A stretch of 55,542 nucleotides of DNA from Bacillota bacterium (GTDB taxonomy: Bacteria > Bacillota > Clostridia > Lachnospirales > Lachnospiraceae). This document shows positions 8,981 to 16,669 of this stretch, in pieces. Numbering within the stretch: position 1 is the first letter of the stretch; each line of letters begins with the position of its first letter. The notes beneath the pieces were generated by a model. The model searched no databases and was not told where the DNA came from. It was given only the letters and a program-made list of their open reading frames with translations. Both the position numbers and the translations under genes were made by a program. The DNA is taken from contig JAEVYY010000023.1 in assembly GCA_023392535.1 (NCBI GenBank), forward strand, positions 1 to 55,542, in the 5' to 3' direction.

Positions 8981-9580
8981 ATGAAAAAAATATATTACTT
9001 AATGGGAAAGAGTTCTTCCGGAAAAGATACGATATATAAATTATTATTAGAAAATAAGGAACTGTGTTTACATACCATAGTTCCTTATACCACTAGACCA
9101 ATTCGTGCAGGAGAGACGAATGGAGTTGAATATCATTTTGTGGAAGAGGATGAGTTAAAGAAAATAGAAGAATCAGGAAAGCTAATCGAACTTAGAGCGT
9201 ATTCCACATTTCATGGAGTGTGGAAATATTTTACAGTAGCGGATGATCAAATTGATCTGCAACTCAATGCCTATTTAATAATCGGTACTTTGGAATCCTT
9301 TATCAGGATAAAAGAGTATTATGGGGATGAATATGTCGTACCTCTTATGATTGATTTAGATGATGGAGTTCGATTACAGAGAGCTTTAGATCGTGAGAAA
9401 TCGCAGGAGAAGCCCAAGTATCAGGAAATGTGCAGACGTTTTCTTGCTGATGCCATCGATTTTAGTGAAGAAAAGATAATGGACGCATCAATTACCAGGC
9501 TTTTTAATAATGATAACCTGGAGACATGCCTGAGTGAAATCATTCAATTCATTAAGGAGGATGACCTCGCGGGGAGGTAA
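8981..9580 (+). CDS. Guanylate kinase-like protein
   Basis: A 199-residue P-loop nucleoside monophosphate kinase. It has the Walker A loop GKSSSGKDT (residues 9-17), the GMP-binding region TTRPIRAGETNGVEYHFV (38-55), and a lid region EKSQEKPKYQEMCRRF in which REK and RRF supply arginines. The family phosphorylates GMP to GDP with ATP. Its place is notable: in Bacillus and other Firmicutes the gene before yaaR-holB is thymidylate kinase (tmk). Here a guanylate-kinase-type gene stands there, tightly coupled to pyk with zero spacing and five bases ahead of yaaR. It may be a second, specialised guanylate kinase; the true substrate needs testing. Confidence 0.8.
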   Translation: MKKIYYLMGKSSSGKDTIYKLLLENKELCLHTIVPYTTRPIRAGETNGVEYHFVEEDELKKIEESGKLIELRAYSTFHGVWKYFTVADDQIDLQLNAYLIIGTLESFIRIKEYYGDEYVVPLMIDLDDGVRLQRALDREKSQEKPKYQEMCRRFLADAIDFSEEKIMDASITRLFNNDNLETCLSEIIQFIKEDDLAGR

Positions 9581-9585
9581 AATTT

Positions 9586-10026
9586 GTGGATATTAAAGTA
9601 AATCAAGTGCAGCAAACTATCCCTATAGACATCGCACAAACACAGAAGAGTGATGATGGTACGTTTAAGTTCATGCTTGCCAGCAATATAGAGGAGCAGG
9701 ATCTACAGGTGCGATTGAATAGTCTTATGGAAGAGATTACCATGCAGGGAAGCAAACTTTCCAAACGTATGGATGTGAAAGATATGCGTAAATATCGAGG
9801 TCTTATTAAAGATTTTATGAATGAAATCATAAATCGTTCGCACGCTTTCTCAAGAGAAAACTTTCTTGATCGCAGAGGACGTCATAGAGTATATGGGATT
9901 ATTAAATTAGTAGATGAAAATTTGGATGCATTAGCACAGGAATTGGTAAAAGATGAAAAAGATCATATTAGTATCTTAAGTAAAATAGGTGAAATCAGAG
10001 GTCTATTACTGGATATTTTTACATAA
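9586..10026 (+). CDS. yaaR: YaaR family protein (DUF327)
   Basis: A 146-residue, mostly helical cytoplasmic protein of the YaaR/DUF327 family: an N-terminal variable stretch, then FMLASNIEEQDLQVRLNSLM and the conserved LIKDFMNEII..SHAFSRENFLDRRGRHRVYGIIKLVDENLD. No biochemical role is established for the family. It starts with GTG after GGGGAGG and precedes holB, as in Bacillus. Confidence 0.88.
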   Translation: MDIKVNQVQQTIPIDIAQTQKSDDGTFKFMLASNIEEQDLQVRLNSLMEEITMQGSKLSKRMDVKDMRKYRGLIKDFMNEIINRSHAFSRENFLDRRGRHRVYGIIKLVDENLDALAQELVKDEKDHISILSKIGEIRGLLLDIFT

Positions 10027-10059
10027 CTTGGTGGAACTGACTCATGAATGGAGGCACGT

Positions 10060-11055
10060 ATGGCAAGATTCTCAGACATCATCGGACAAGAGGCGATGAA
10101 AGATTATTTTAAGAATGCGATACTATTAAATAAGGTATCACATGCTTATATTATAAATGGGGAAAGAAGTTCTGGCAAAGAATTTATTGCACATATTTTT
10201 GCAATGGCTTTACAATGTGAGAATCGAAATGAAGATATGGAACCATGCCATGAATGTCATTCTTGCAAACAGGCATTGAATAACAATCAGCCTGATATTA
10301 TTAAAATTATGCACGAAAAGCCGAATACGATTGGTGTGGATGATATACGCACACAAATTAATAATGATATTGGAATTAAACCTTATAGCAGTCCCAAAAA
10401 AATATACATTATTAATGATGGCGAAAAAATGACACAACAGGCTCAGAATGCACTATTAAAGACATTAGAAGAACCACCGGAATATGCAATAATTCTCATT
10501 CTGACGACAAATGTTAATGATTTGTTGCCAACTATCTTAAGTAGATGTACCGTTATTGACAGAAAGCCCGTCGCAGATAAGCTGGTAAAAAAATATCTGA
10601 TTGATACCTTTCAAATACCTGACTATAAAGCAGATGTATGTGTAGCTTTTGCGAGAGGAAATATTGGAAAAGCAAGAATCTTAGCAACAAATGAAGAATT
10701 TGATAATATTAAAGAGGAAGCAATTACTCTTTTGAAATATATAGATGAAATGGAAATTAATGAAGTAGTGGCTGCGATTAAAAAAATTGCAGAATATAAA
10801 TTAAATATTAATGATTATTTGGATATTATATCGATCTGGTATCGCGATGTTTTACTTTTTAAAGCAACAAATGATGTGAATCACTTGATTTTTAAGCAAG
10901 AAATACAGTATATTAGGAGAGTAGCCGATAAAACTTCATATGAAGGGCTAGAAGCTATCATTGAGGCATTAGAGAAGGCTAAAAGCAGGTTAAATGCCAA
11001 TGTTAATTTTGATTTAACATTGGAGATGATGTTGCTGACGATAAAGGAGAACTAA
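10060..11055 (+). CDS. holB: DNA polymerase III, delta' subunit
   Basis: Clamp-loader subunit that helps open and load the beta clamp at the replication fork. The 331-residue AAA+ protein shows HAYIINGERSSGKEFIAH (a P loop), four zinc-type cysteines in CENRNEDMEPCHECHSC, the segment NALLKTLEEPPEYAIILILTTN, and the SRC motif in LPTILSRC. The C-terminal helical domain follows. The start at 10060 was chosen because TGGAGG lies five bases before it; an ATG twelve bases upstream is in frame but lies before that site. It is three bases ahead of ricT and keeps the order yaaR-holB-ricT seen across Firmicutes. Confidence 0.93.
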   Translation: MARFSDIIGQEAMKDYFKNAILLNKVSHAYIINGERSSGKEFIAHIFAMALQCENRNEDMEPCHECHSCKQALNNNQPDIIKIMHEKPNTIGVDDIRTQINNDIGIKPYSSPKKIYIINDGEKMTQQAQNALLKTLEEPPEYAIILILTTNVNDLLPTILSRCTVIDRKPVADKLVKKYLIDTFQIPDYKADVCVAFARGNIGKARILATNEEFDNIKEEAITLLKYIDEMEINEVVAAIKKIAEYKLNINDYLDIISIWYRDVLLFKATNDVNHLIFKQEIQYIRRVADKTSYEGLEAIIEALEKAKSRLNANVNFDLTLEMMLLTIKEN

Positions 11056-11057
11056 TC

Positions 11058-11969
11058 ATGATCAAGGTTGTAGGTGTTAGATTTAGAACCGCGGGTAAGA
11101 TATATTTTTTTGATCCCGTCAAATTTTATATAAAAAAGGGTGCACATGTAATTGTAGAAACTGCCAGAGGGGTTGAATATGGAACTGTTGTAGGTGAAAT
11201 TAAGGAAGTACCGGAGGATAAGGTGATTCAACCTTTAAAACCAGTATTAAGAATAGCAACGCCCCGTGACGATGAACAAGAGTCCGCCAATAAGGGAAAA
11301 GAAAAAGAAGCCTTTAAAATATGTCTTGATAAAATACAAAAGCATAAATTGGACATGAAGCTGATAGATGCAGAGTACACATTTGATAACAATAAGGTAT
11401 TGTTTTATTTTACAGCAGATGGACGTATCGATTTTAGGGAATTGGTAAAGGATCTTGCGGCAGTATTTAAGACACGTATAGAATTACGTCAGATTGGTGT
11501 TAGGGATGAGACGAAAATTCGTGGTGGTATCGGTATTTGTGGAAGACCATTATGCTGTCACACACATTTGTCTGAATTCGTACCCGTATCAATTAAAATG
11601 GCAAAAGAGCAAAATTTATCTTTAAATCCAACGAAAATTTCTGGTGTATGTGGCAGGCTTATGTGTTGTCTGAAACATGAAGAGGAGACCTATGAGGATC
11701 TAAACCGTAAATTACCTTCCATTGGAGATTCTGTTATAACAGAGGATGGACTGAAGGGTGAAGTGCAGAGTGTCAATGTTTTACGTCAGTTGGTTAAAGT
11801 TATTGTAACGAAAGAGGATGAAAAAGAAATTCAGGAATATAAAGTTGCACAGTTAAAGTTCAAGAGGAAAGCCAAGAAAGAAAAACATGATATTATAGCA
11901 GATAAGGAACTAAAAGAATTAGAAAAGTTAGAGAAACAGGAAGGAAAGTCAAAGTTAGATGACAACTAA
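11058..11969 (+). CDS. ricT: PSP1-domain protein RicT (YaaT)
   Basis: A 303-residue PSP1-domain protein. In Bacillus RicT works with RicA and RicF in a complex carrying iron-sulfur clusters that affects sporulation, competence and RNase Y activity. The sequence has VVGVRFRTAGKIYFFDP at the start, the cysteine-rich GICGRPLCC and GVCGRLMCC segments with six cysteines near residues 158-200, and a charged coiled-coil tail. Partner genes ricA and ricF are not in the window. Its last four codons overlap the start of trmN6, pointing to translational coupling. Confidence 0.93.
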   Translation: MIKVVGVRFRTAGKIYFFDPVKFYIKKGAHVIVETARGVEYGTVVGEIKEVPEDKVIQPLKPVLRIATPRDDEQESANKGKEKEAFKICLDKIQKHKLDMKLIDAEYTFDNNKVLFYFTADGRIDFRELVKDLAAVFKTRIELRQIGVRDETKIRGGIGICGRPLCCHTHLSEFVPVSIKMAKEQNLSLNPTKISGVCGRLMCCLKHEEETYEDLNRKLPSIGDSVITEDGLKGEVQSVNVLRQLVKVIVTKEDEKEIQEYKVAQLKFKRKAKKEKHDIIADKELKELEKLEKQEGKSKLDDN

Positions 11970-12696
11970 CCTTAAAGAAAATGAAAGAATTGATGAATTG
12001 CAAAGAAATGGATACAAGATTATCCAAAATCAAAAAAAGTTCTGTTTTGGAATGGATGCAGTTCTTCTTTCAGGATTCGCAAAGGTAAAAAAAGGCGGTA
12101 CGGTTCTTGATCTGGGAACAGGAACTGGTATTATTCCTATCCTATTAGAAGCAAAGACAGAAGCAAGTCATATTACTGCATTGGAAATTCAGGAAGAAAG
12201 TGCCGATATGGCAATTAGAAGTGTGGCACTGAATCACTTGGAAGATAAAATAAAGATTGTGATTGGAGATATAAAAAACGCGACATTAACATTTGGTGCA
12301 GCTACCTTTGATGTCATTACATGTAATCCACCCTATATGATTGGACAGCATGGATTACAGAATTTTGATACTCCCAGAACAATTGCAAGGCATGAGATCA
12401 TGTGTACATTTGAAGATGTGGCAAGAGAATCTGCAAATCTATTAAAATCAGGCGGTAGCTTTTATTTGGTACATAGACCTTTCAGACTCGCAGAAATTAT
12501 GGAAACATTAATACGCTATAAGTTGGAACCGAAAAGAATGAGGATGGTTTACCCCTATATTGACAAAGAACCTAATATGGTATTAATCGAAGCCAAAAAG
12601 GGAGGTCGTTCCAGATTAACGGTAGAAAAACCCCTTATAGTATATAAAGAACAGAACGTTTATACGGATGAAATCATAGACTTATATGGGTATTAG
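11959..12696 (+). CDS. trmN6: tRNA1(Val) A37 N6-methyltransferase (TrmN6/YabB-like)
   Basis: An SAM-dependent N6-adenine methyltransferase of 245 residues, expected to modify A37 of tRNA-Val. SAM motif I is VLDLGTGTGIIPILL (residues 50-64), motif II ALEIQEES, and the catalytic NPPY is in DVITCNPPYM near residue 123. The C-terminus ends with the short IIDLYGY typical of the family. The start overlaps ricT by eleven bases. It is followed twelve bases later by rsmI, as in Bacillus, although the small genes yabA and yazA are absent. Confidence 0.9.
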   Translation: MTTNLKENERIDELQRNGYKIIQNQKKFCFGMDAVLLSGFAKVKKGGTVLDLGTGTGIIPILLEAKTEASHITALEIQEESADMAIRSVALNHLEDKIKIVIGDIKNATLTFGAATFDVITCNPPYMIGQHGLQNFDTPRTIARHEIMCTFEDVARESANLLKSGGSFYLVHRPFRLAEIMETLIRYKLEPKRMRMVYPYIDKEPNMVLIEAKKGGRSRLTVEKPLIVYKEQNVYTDEIIDLYGY

Positions 12697-12707
12697 GGAG
12701 GAATATA

Positions 12708-13553
12708 GTGGCAGGAAAATTGTATTTATGTGCGACTCCAATTGGTAATTTGGACGATATTACTGCCAGAGTATTGGAAACACTTCAAAATGTGGATGTG
12801 ATAGCAGCGGAAGATACCCGTAATAGTATAAAATTATTAAATCACTATCATATAAAAGTACCAATGACCAGTTACCATGAATTTAATAAAATTGAAAAGG
12901 CCGCAAATCTTATTCGACAGATGCAGGATGGAAAAGATATTGCTTTAATAACAGATGCTGGTACACCTGCGATTTCTGACCCGGGGGAGGTATTGGTGCG
13001 TATGTGTTATGAGGCTGATATTATGGTTACCTCTCTTCCTGGAGCTGCAGCCTGTATTACCGCATTGACACTATCTGGATTAAGTACCAGAAGATTTTGT
13101 TTTGAGGGATTTCTACCAGCTGAAAAAAAGGTGAAAAAGGATATACTTGATGATTTGAAAGAAGAATCAAGAACCATTATTATTTATGAGGCACCGCATC
13201 ACTTGTTGCGCACCTTACAGGATATATATCATACACTTGGAGATAGAAAGATCACGATCTGCCGTGAATTGACAAAGAAATTCGAAACGATACTTCCTAC
13301 AACCTTAGAAAAAGCCTTGAAGATGTATGAAAAGGAAGAGCCCCGTGGAGAATACGTATTGGTTATTGAGGGTAAAAGCCTTGATGATAGAAAAAAAGAA
13401 AACATAAATAGTTGGCAGGAAATGTCGATTGAACAGCATATGGAATTTTACGAAAAAGATTCCGTAGATCACAAAGAAGCCATGAGATTGGTTGCGAAGG
13501 ACCGTGGAATTACAAAAAGAGAGGTCTATCAATATCTCATTAAAAACTGTTGA
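12708..13553 (+). CDS. rsmI: 16S rRNA C1402 ribose 2'-O-methyltransferase
   Basis: A tetrapyrrole-methylase-fold enzyme of 281 residues that methylates the ribose of C1402 in 16S rRNA. Motifs: ATPIGNLDDITARVLETL, AAEDTRNS, ALITDAGTPAISDPGEVLV, LPGAAACITALTLSGL, and FCFEGFLP. The C-terminal helical domain ends with GITKREVYQYLI. It starts with GTG after GGGAGGAA. Its stop codon overlaps the -35 box of the fab promoter. Confidence 0.96.
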   Translation: MAGKLYLCATPIGNLDDITARVLETLQNVDVIAAEDTRNSIKLLNHYHIKVPMTSYHEFNKIEKAANLIRQMQDGKDIALITDAGTPAISDPGEVLVRMCYEADIMVTSLPGAAACITALTLSGLSTRRFCFEGFLPAEKKVKKDILDDLKEESRTIIIYEAPHHLLRTLQDIYHTLGDRKITICRELTKKFETILPTTLEKALKMYEKEEPRGEYVLVIEGKSLDDRKKENINSWQEMSIEQHMEFYEKDSVDHKEAMRLVAKDRGITKREVYQYLIKNC

Positions 13554-13578
13554 CAAATGGATATCGAGATAATATACT
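13550..13578 (+). promoter_or_regulatory. Promoter of the fab operon
   Basis: Consensus TTGACA (13550-13555), an ideal 17-base spacer and TATACT (13573-13578), 43 bases ahead of the acpP start. The -35 box overlaps the rsmI stop codon. Confidence 0.85.
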
Positions 13579-13590
13579 TTGAATGTCAAA
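13578..13590 (+). promoter_or_regulatory. FabT-type operator at the fab promoter
   Basis: TTTGA-ATG-TCAAA, a perfect 5-bp inverted repeat with a three-base spacer that begins at the last base of the -10 box. This is the layout of the FabT operator core of streptococci and lactococci (TTTGA-TTA-TCAAA). A protein bound here would block RNA polymerase. A FabT relative is encoded at 42555-43022. Confidence 0.7.
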
Positions 13591-13621
13591 CTATTTAATG
13601 GTAAAGAAGGAGATTACAGAA

Positions 13622-13855
13622 ATGTTAGAAAAAGTGAAAGAAGTTATTGCAGAGCAATTAAGTGTTGACCCGGCTACGATTACAGAGGATACAAAATTTA
13701 AGGAAGATTTAGGTGCTGATTCTTTGGATTTATTTGAGGTCGTAATGGCATTGGAAGATAGCTATGGAATAGAGATTCCGCAAGAAGATTTGGAGAGCAT
13801 AAAGAGCGTTGGTGCTGTAATTGAATATTTAAAAGCTAAAGGTATTGATGCATAA
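13622..13855 (+). CDS. acpP: Acyl carrier protein
   Basis: A 77-residue acidic helical protein that carries growing acyl chains on a phosphopantetheine arm. The attachment serine is Ser34 in DLGADSLDLFEVV. It opens with MLEKVKEVIAEQLSVDPATI and ends ...VIEYLKAKGIDA. AAGGAG lies eight bases before the ATG at 13622; a longer frame from 13583 would begin inside the operator and lacks a ribosome site. First gene of the fab operon, with fabK beginning directly after its stop. Confidence 0.97.
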   Translation: MLEKVKEVIAEQLSVDPATITEDTKFKEDLGADSLDLFEVVMALEDSYGIEIPQEDLESIKSVGAVIEYLKAKGIDA

Positions 13856-14806
13856 GTGGAAACCAGAATTACAAAGCTTTTGAACATTGACTATCCAATC
13901 ATTCAGGGTGGTATGGCTTGGGTTGCTGAATACCATTTGGCGGCTGCTGTATCAGAAGCTGGGGGATTAGGATTGATTGGAGCAGCATCTGCACCTCCAA
14001 ATATTGTGAGAGCTCAGATCAGGGAAGCCAAAAAGCTTACAAAGAAACCATTTGGCGTGAATGTAATGATGCTGAACCCGAATGCCGAGGAAGTTGCAAA
14101 AATCGTTGTTCAGGAAGATATCAAAATAGTCACAACTGGTGCGGGCAGTCCGGAGAAATATATGGCAATGTGGAAAGAAGCAGGAGTTAAGGTGATTCCT
14201 GTGATTGCAAGTGTTGCTATGGCAAGACGCATGGAACGTCTCGGTGCAGATGCCGTTGTGGCAGAAGGTATGGAAGCTGGTGGACACATTGGTTCTATTA
14301 CAACTTTTACATTACTTCCGCAAGTGGTCGATGCAGTTTCAATCCCTGTTATAGCGGCAGGTGGTATCGCAGATGGAAGAGGATTCGCCGCCAGTATGAT
14401 GCTTGGTGCTGAAGCAATACAAATGGGAACGCGTTTTGTTGTAGCGAATGAATCTATCGTGCATGAAAACTATAAGAAAAAAATTATTTCTGCAAAAGAT
14501 ATCGATTCAGAGGTTACAGGAGCCGGAACGGGTCATCCCATTCGCGTTTTGAGAAACCAAATGACAAGAGATTATCTAAAAATGGAGCGTGAAGGTGCTT
14601 CTTTTGAAGAACTGGAATATCTTACCTTAGGTTCTCTGCGAAAAGCTGTTATGGAAGGCGATGTCTTAAACGGGAGCCTTATGGCTGGTCAGATAGCCGG
14701 TCTCGTGAAAAAGGAGCAGTCGTGTTCAGAAATAATGCGAGAGATTATGGCAGAGGCGAAAGAATTGTTGATGAAAAAACACGAATTAAGTTTTGCATAT
14801 AAATAG
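13856..14806 (+). CDS. fabK: Enoyl-ACP reductase II (FabK)
   Basis: An FMN-dependent enoyl-ACP reductase of 316 residues that performs the last reduction in each elongation cycle, in place of FabI. It is close to streptococcal FabK along its length: TRITKLLNIDYPIIQGGMAWVA, KKPFGVNVMML, TTGAGSPEKYM, AEGMEAGGHIGSITT (with the catalytic-type His), IPVIAAGGIADGRG, and MGTRFVVANES. It starts with GTG immediately after the acpP stop. No fabI is in the window, so this is probably the main enoyl reductase of the strain. Confidence 0.93.
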   Translation: METRITKLLNIDYPIIQGGMAWVAEYHLAAAVSEAGGLGLIGAASAPPNIVRAQIREAKKLTKKPFGVNVMMLNPNAEEVAKIVVQEDIKIVTTGAGSPEKYMAMWKEAGVKVIPVIASVAMARRMERLGADAVVAEGMEAGGHIGSITTFTLLPQVVDAVSIPVIAAGGIADGRGFAASMMLGAEAIQMGTRFVVANESIVHENYKKKIISAKDIDSEVTGAGTGHPIRVLRNQMTRDYLKMEREGASFEELEYLTLGSLRKAVMEGDVLNGSLMAGQIAGLVKKEQSCSEIMREIMAEAKELLMKKHELSFAYK

Positions 14807-14817
14807 AGACTTATTAA

Positions 14818-14863
14818 GGAGGTCTGTATGTCCAAAAAATACAATACAGGACCTCCATATTAA
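14818..14863 (+). promoter_or_regulatory. Hairpin containing an 11-codon leader-like frame before fabD
   Basis: GGAGGT plus CTGTAT (14818-14829) pairs with ATACAG plus ACCTCC (14844-14856), giving 12 pairs with one bulged G and a loop of about 14 bases. The left arm is itself a strong ribosome site, AAGGAGGT, four bases ahead of an ATG at 14828. The frame reads MSKKYNTGPPY then TAA at 14861-14863. In RNA the hairpin would hide both the ribosome site and the start codon of this mini-gene. No T run follows, so it is not a standard terminator. Role unknown; could be a leader peptide or a translated-RNA switch. Confidence 0.45.
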
Positions 14864-14874
14864 CAAACTAATAG

Positions 14875-14887
14875 TTTGAAATTCAAA
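14875..14887 (+). promoter_or_regulatory. Second FabT-type operator, upstream of fabD
   Basis: TTTGA-AAT-TCAAA, again a perfect 5-bp inverted repeat with a three-base spacer, 44 bases before the fabD start. Together with the site at 13578 it suggests separate FabT control of acpP-fabK and of fabD onward. The promoter here is not clear: TTGAAA inside the site could serve as a -35, with only weak -10 candidates. Confidence 0.65.
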
Positions 14888-14930
14888 GTAAATAACAAAT
14901 AAATATATGTATAAAATAAGGAGAAATCGG

Positions 14931-15851
14931 ATGGGTAAAATTGCATTTATGTTTCCAGGACAGGGAGCTCAATATATCGGAATGGGTAAAGATTTCTATG
15001 AAAACAACCTATTGTGCAAAGAAATCTTCACTATGGCATCGAAAGTTTCGGGATTGGATGTACCAGGATTATGTTTTGTAGAAAATGAACTGCTTGCTAT
15101 TACAGAATATACCCAGATTGCTATGCTTACTACGGAAGTAGCAATGTTGAAAGCGTTAGAAGAAAGGGGAATAAAGCCAGATATAACAGCTGGTTTAAGC
15201 CTTGGAGAATACGCAGCATTGGTGGCTAGTAAAGTATGTACTCCTGAAGATGCATTCAAAATTGTGAGAAAGCGAGGTATCTATATGCAGGAAGCGTATC
15301 CGACAGGCGGAGCAATGGTTGCTGTGATCGGGATGGATACACAAGTAATTGAGAACATTTGCGATCATATAGATGGCATTGTCACAGTGGCGAATTATAA
15401 TTGTCCAGGTCAGGTCGTTATTACCGGGGAAGAGAACGCAGTCAATGAAGCCGTAGGAAAATTGACAGAAGCAGGTGGAAAAAGGTGTATTCCACTAAAG
15501 GTAAGTGGACCTTTCCATTCTCCATTATTAGCCGGAGCTGGAGAAAAATTAGCAAAGGAATTGGAAAATATTACGATTCATGAGATCGAAATTCCTTATA
15601 TTTGTAATGTTACAGCTGATTACGTTGGAAAAAAAGAGGATGTGAAACAATTGTTACAACAACAAGTATCCTCTTCTGTAAAGTGGGAACAATCGGTAGA
15701 GCGCATGATTCATGATGGCGTAACCACCTTTATTGAAATAGGGCCAGGAAAGACACTGTCCGGATTCATGAGAAAAATAAATCGTGAAGTACAGACGTTA
15801 AATATAGAAAAATATGAAGATATAGAAAAAGTTGTACAGCAATTAAAATAA
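14931..15851 (+). CDS. fabD: Malonyl-CoA:ACP transacylase
   Basis: Moves malonyl groups from CoA to ACP. The 306-residue protein has FPGQGAQYIGMG at the start, the nucleophile Ser90 in GLSLGEYAAL, and the catalytic His196 in PFHSPLL. The start at 14931 follows AAGGAGAAATCGG; an upstream ATG at 14907 lacks such a site. It is separated from fabK by 124 bases holding the leader-like hairpin and an operator, so it may have its own promoter. Confidence 0.96.
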   Translation: MGKIAFMFPGQGAQYIGMGKDFYENNLLCKEIFTMASKVSGLDVPGLCFVENELLAITEYTQIAMLTTEVAMLKALEERGIKPDITAGLSLGEYAALVASKVCTPEDAFKIVRKRGIYMQEAYPTGGAMVAVIGMDTQVIENICDHIDGIVTVANYNCPGQVVITGEENAVNEAVGKLTEAGGKRCIPLKVSGPFHSPLLAGAGEKLAKELENITIHEIEIPYICNVTADYVGKKEDVKQLLQQQVSSSVKWEQSVERMIHDGVTTFIEIGPGKTLSGFMRKINREVQTLNIEKYEDIEKVVQQLK

Positions 15852-15904
15852 AGGTAACAGATAAGCAAAGTTTAAGTGCCGTTTAGCGGCGGATGGGAGC
15901 AAAT

Positions 15905-16645
15905 ATGTTAAAAGATAAGATTGCCCTCGTTACTGGGGCGTCAAGGGGTATCGGCAGGCAGGTCGCAATTACACTGGCAGAGTATGGTGCTTATGTCATC
16001 GTAAACTACAATGGATCAAAGGATAAGGCGGATGCAGTCGTTACTGAAATTCAGGAAAAGGGAGGCAGGGCAAAGGCGGTTCAATTTTCTGTGAGTGATT
16101 ATAATGCAACTAATACAACTATCTTGGAGCTGATAGCTGAATTTGGTCATATTGATATTTTAGTGAATAATGCAGGAATCACAAAAGATAATTTAATTAT
16201 GAGAATGTCGGAAGAAGACTTTGAAGCGGTAGTGGATACGAATTTAATGGGTACTTTTCATACAATCAAAGCACTCTACCGGCAATTTTTAAAGCAGAGA
16301 AGTGGAAGAATCATTAATTTGTCTTCGGTATCAGGAATCATGGGTAATATAGGTCAGGCTAATTATGCGGCATCCAAAGCGGGAGTAATAGGACTTACGA
16401 AAAGTGTCGCAAGAGAATTGGCCAGTAGAAATATTACAGTCAATGCAGTTGCGCCAGGGTATATTGATACGGATATGGTGCAGGCTATGACAGAAGAAGC
16501 CAAGCAGGCGACAATAGCGGCGATTCCATTGAAAAGGGTAGGAAATCCAATTGATGTTGCGGAAACAGTAGCGTTTTTGGCAAGCGAGAAAGCATCCTAT
16601 ATAACAGGTCAGGTACTATCTGTGGATGGTGGAATGAATATCTAA
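15905..16645 (+). CDS. fabG: 3-oxoacyl-ACP reductase
   Basis: NADPH-dependent short-chain dehydrogenase of 246 residues that reduces 3-oxoacyl-ACP. It has the cofactor motif GASRGIGRQ, NNAGIT, and the catalytic set NLSSVSG, Tyr154 and Lys158 in NYAASK. The C-terminus is SVDGGMNI. The start at 15905 follows GGGAG by six bases. It is followed directly by fabF. Confidence 0.97.
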   Translation: MLKDKIALVTGASRGIGRQVAITLAEYGAYVIVNYNGSKDKADAVVTEIQEKGGRAKAVQFSVSDYNATNTTILELIAEFGHIDILVNNAGITKDNLIMRMSEEDFEAVVDTNLMGTFHTIKALYRQFLKQRSGRIINLSSVSGIMGNIGQANYAASKAGVIGLTKSVARELASRNITVNAVAPGYIDTDMVQAMTEEAKQATIAAIPLKRVGNPIDVAETVAFLASEKASYITGQVLSVDGGMNI

Positions 16646-16669
16646 ATGATTGAAGAAAGTGAGAAAAAC

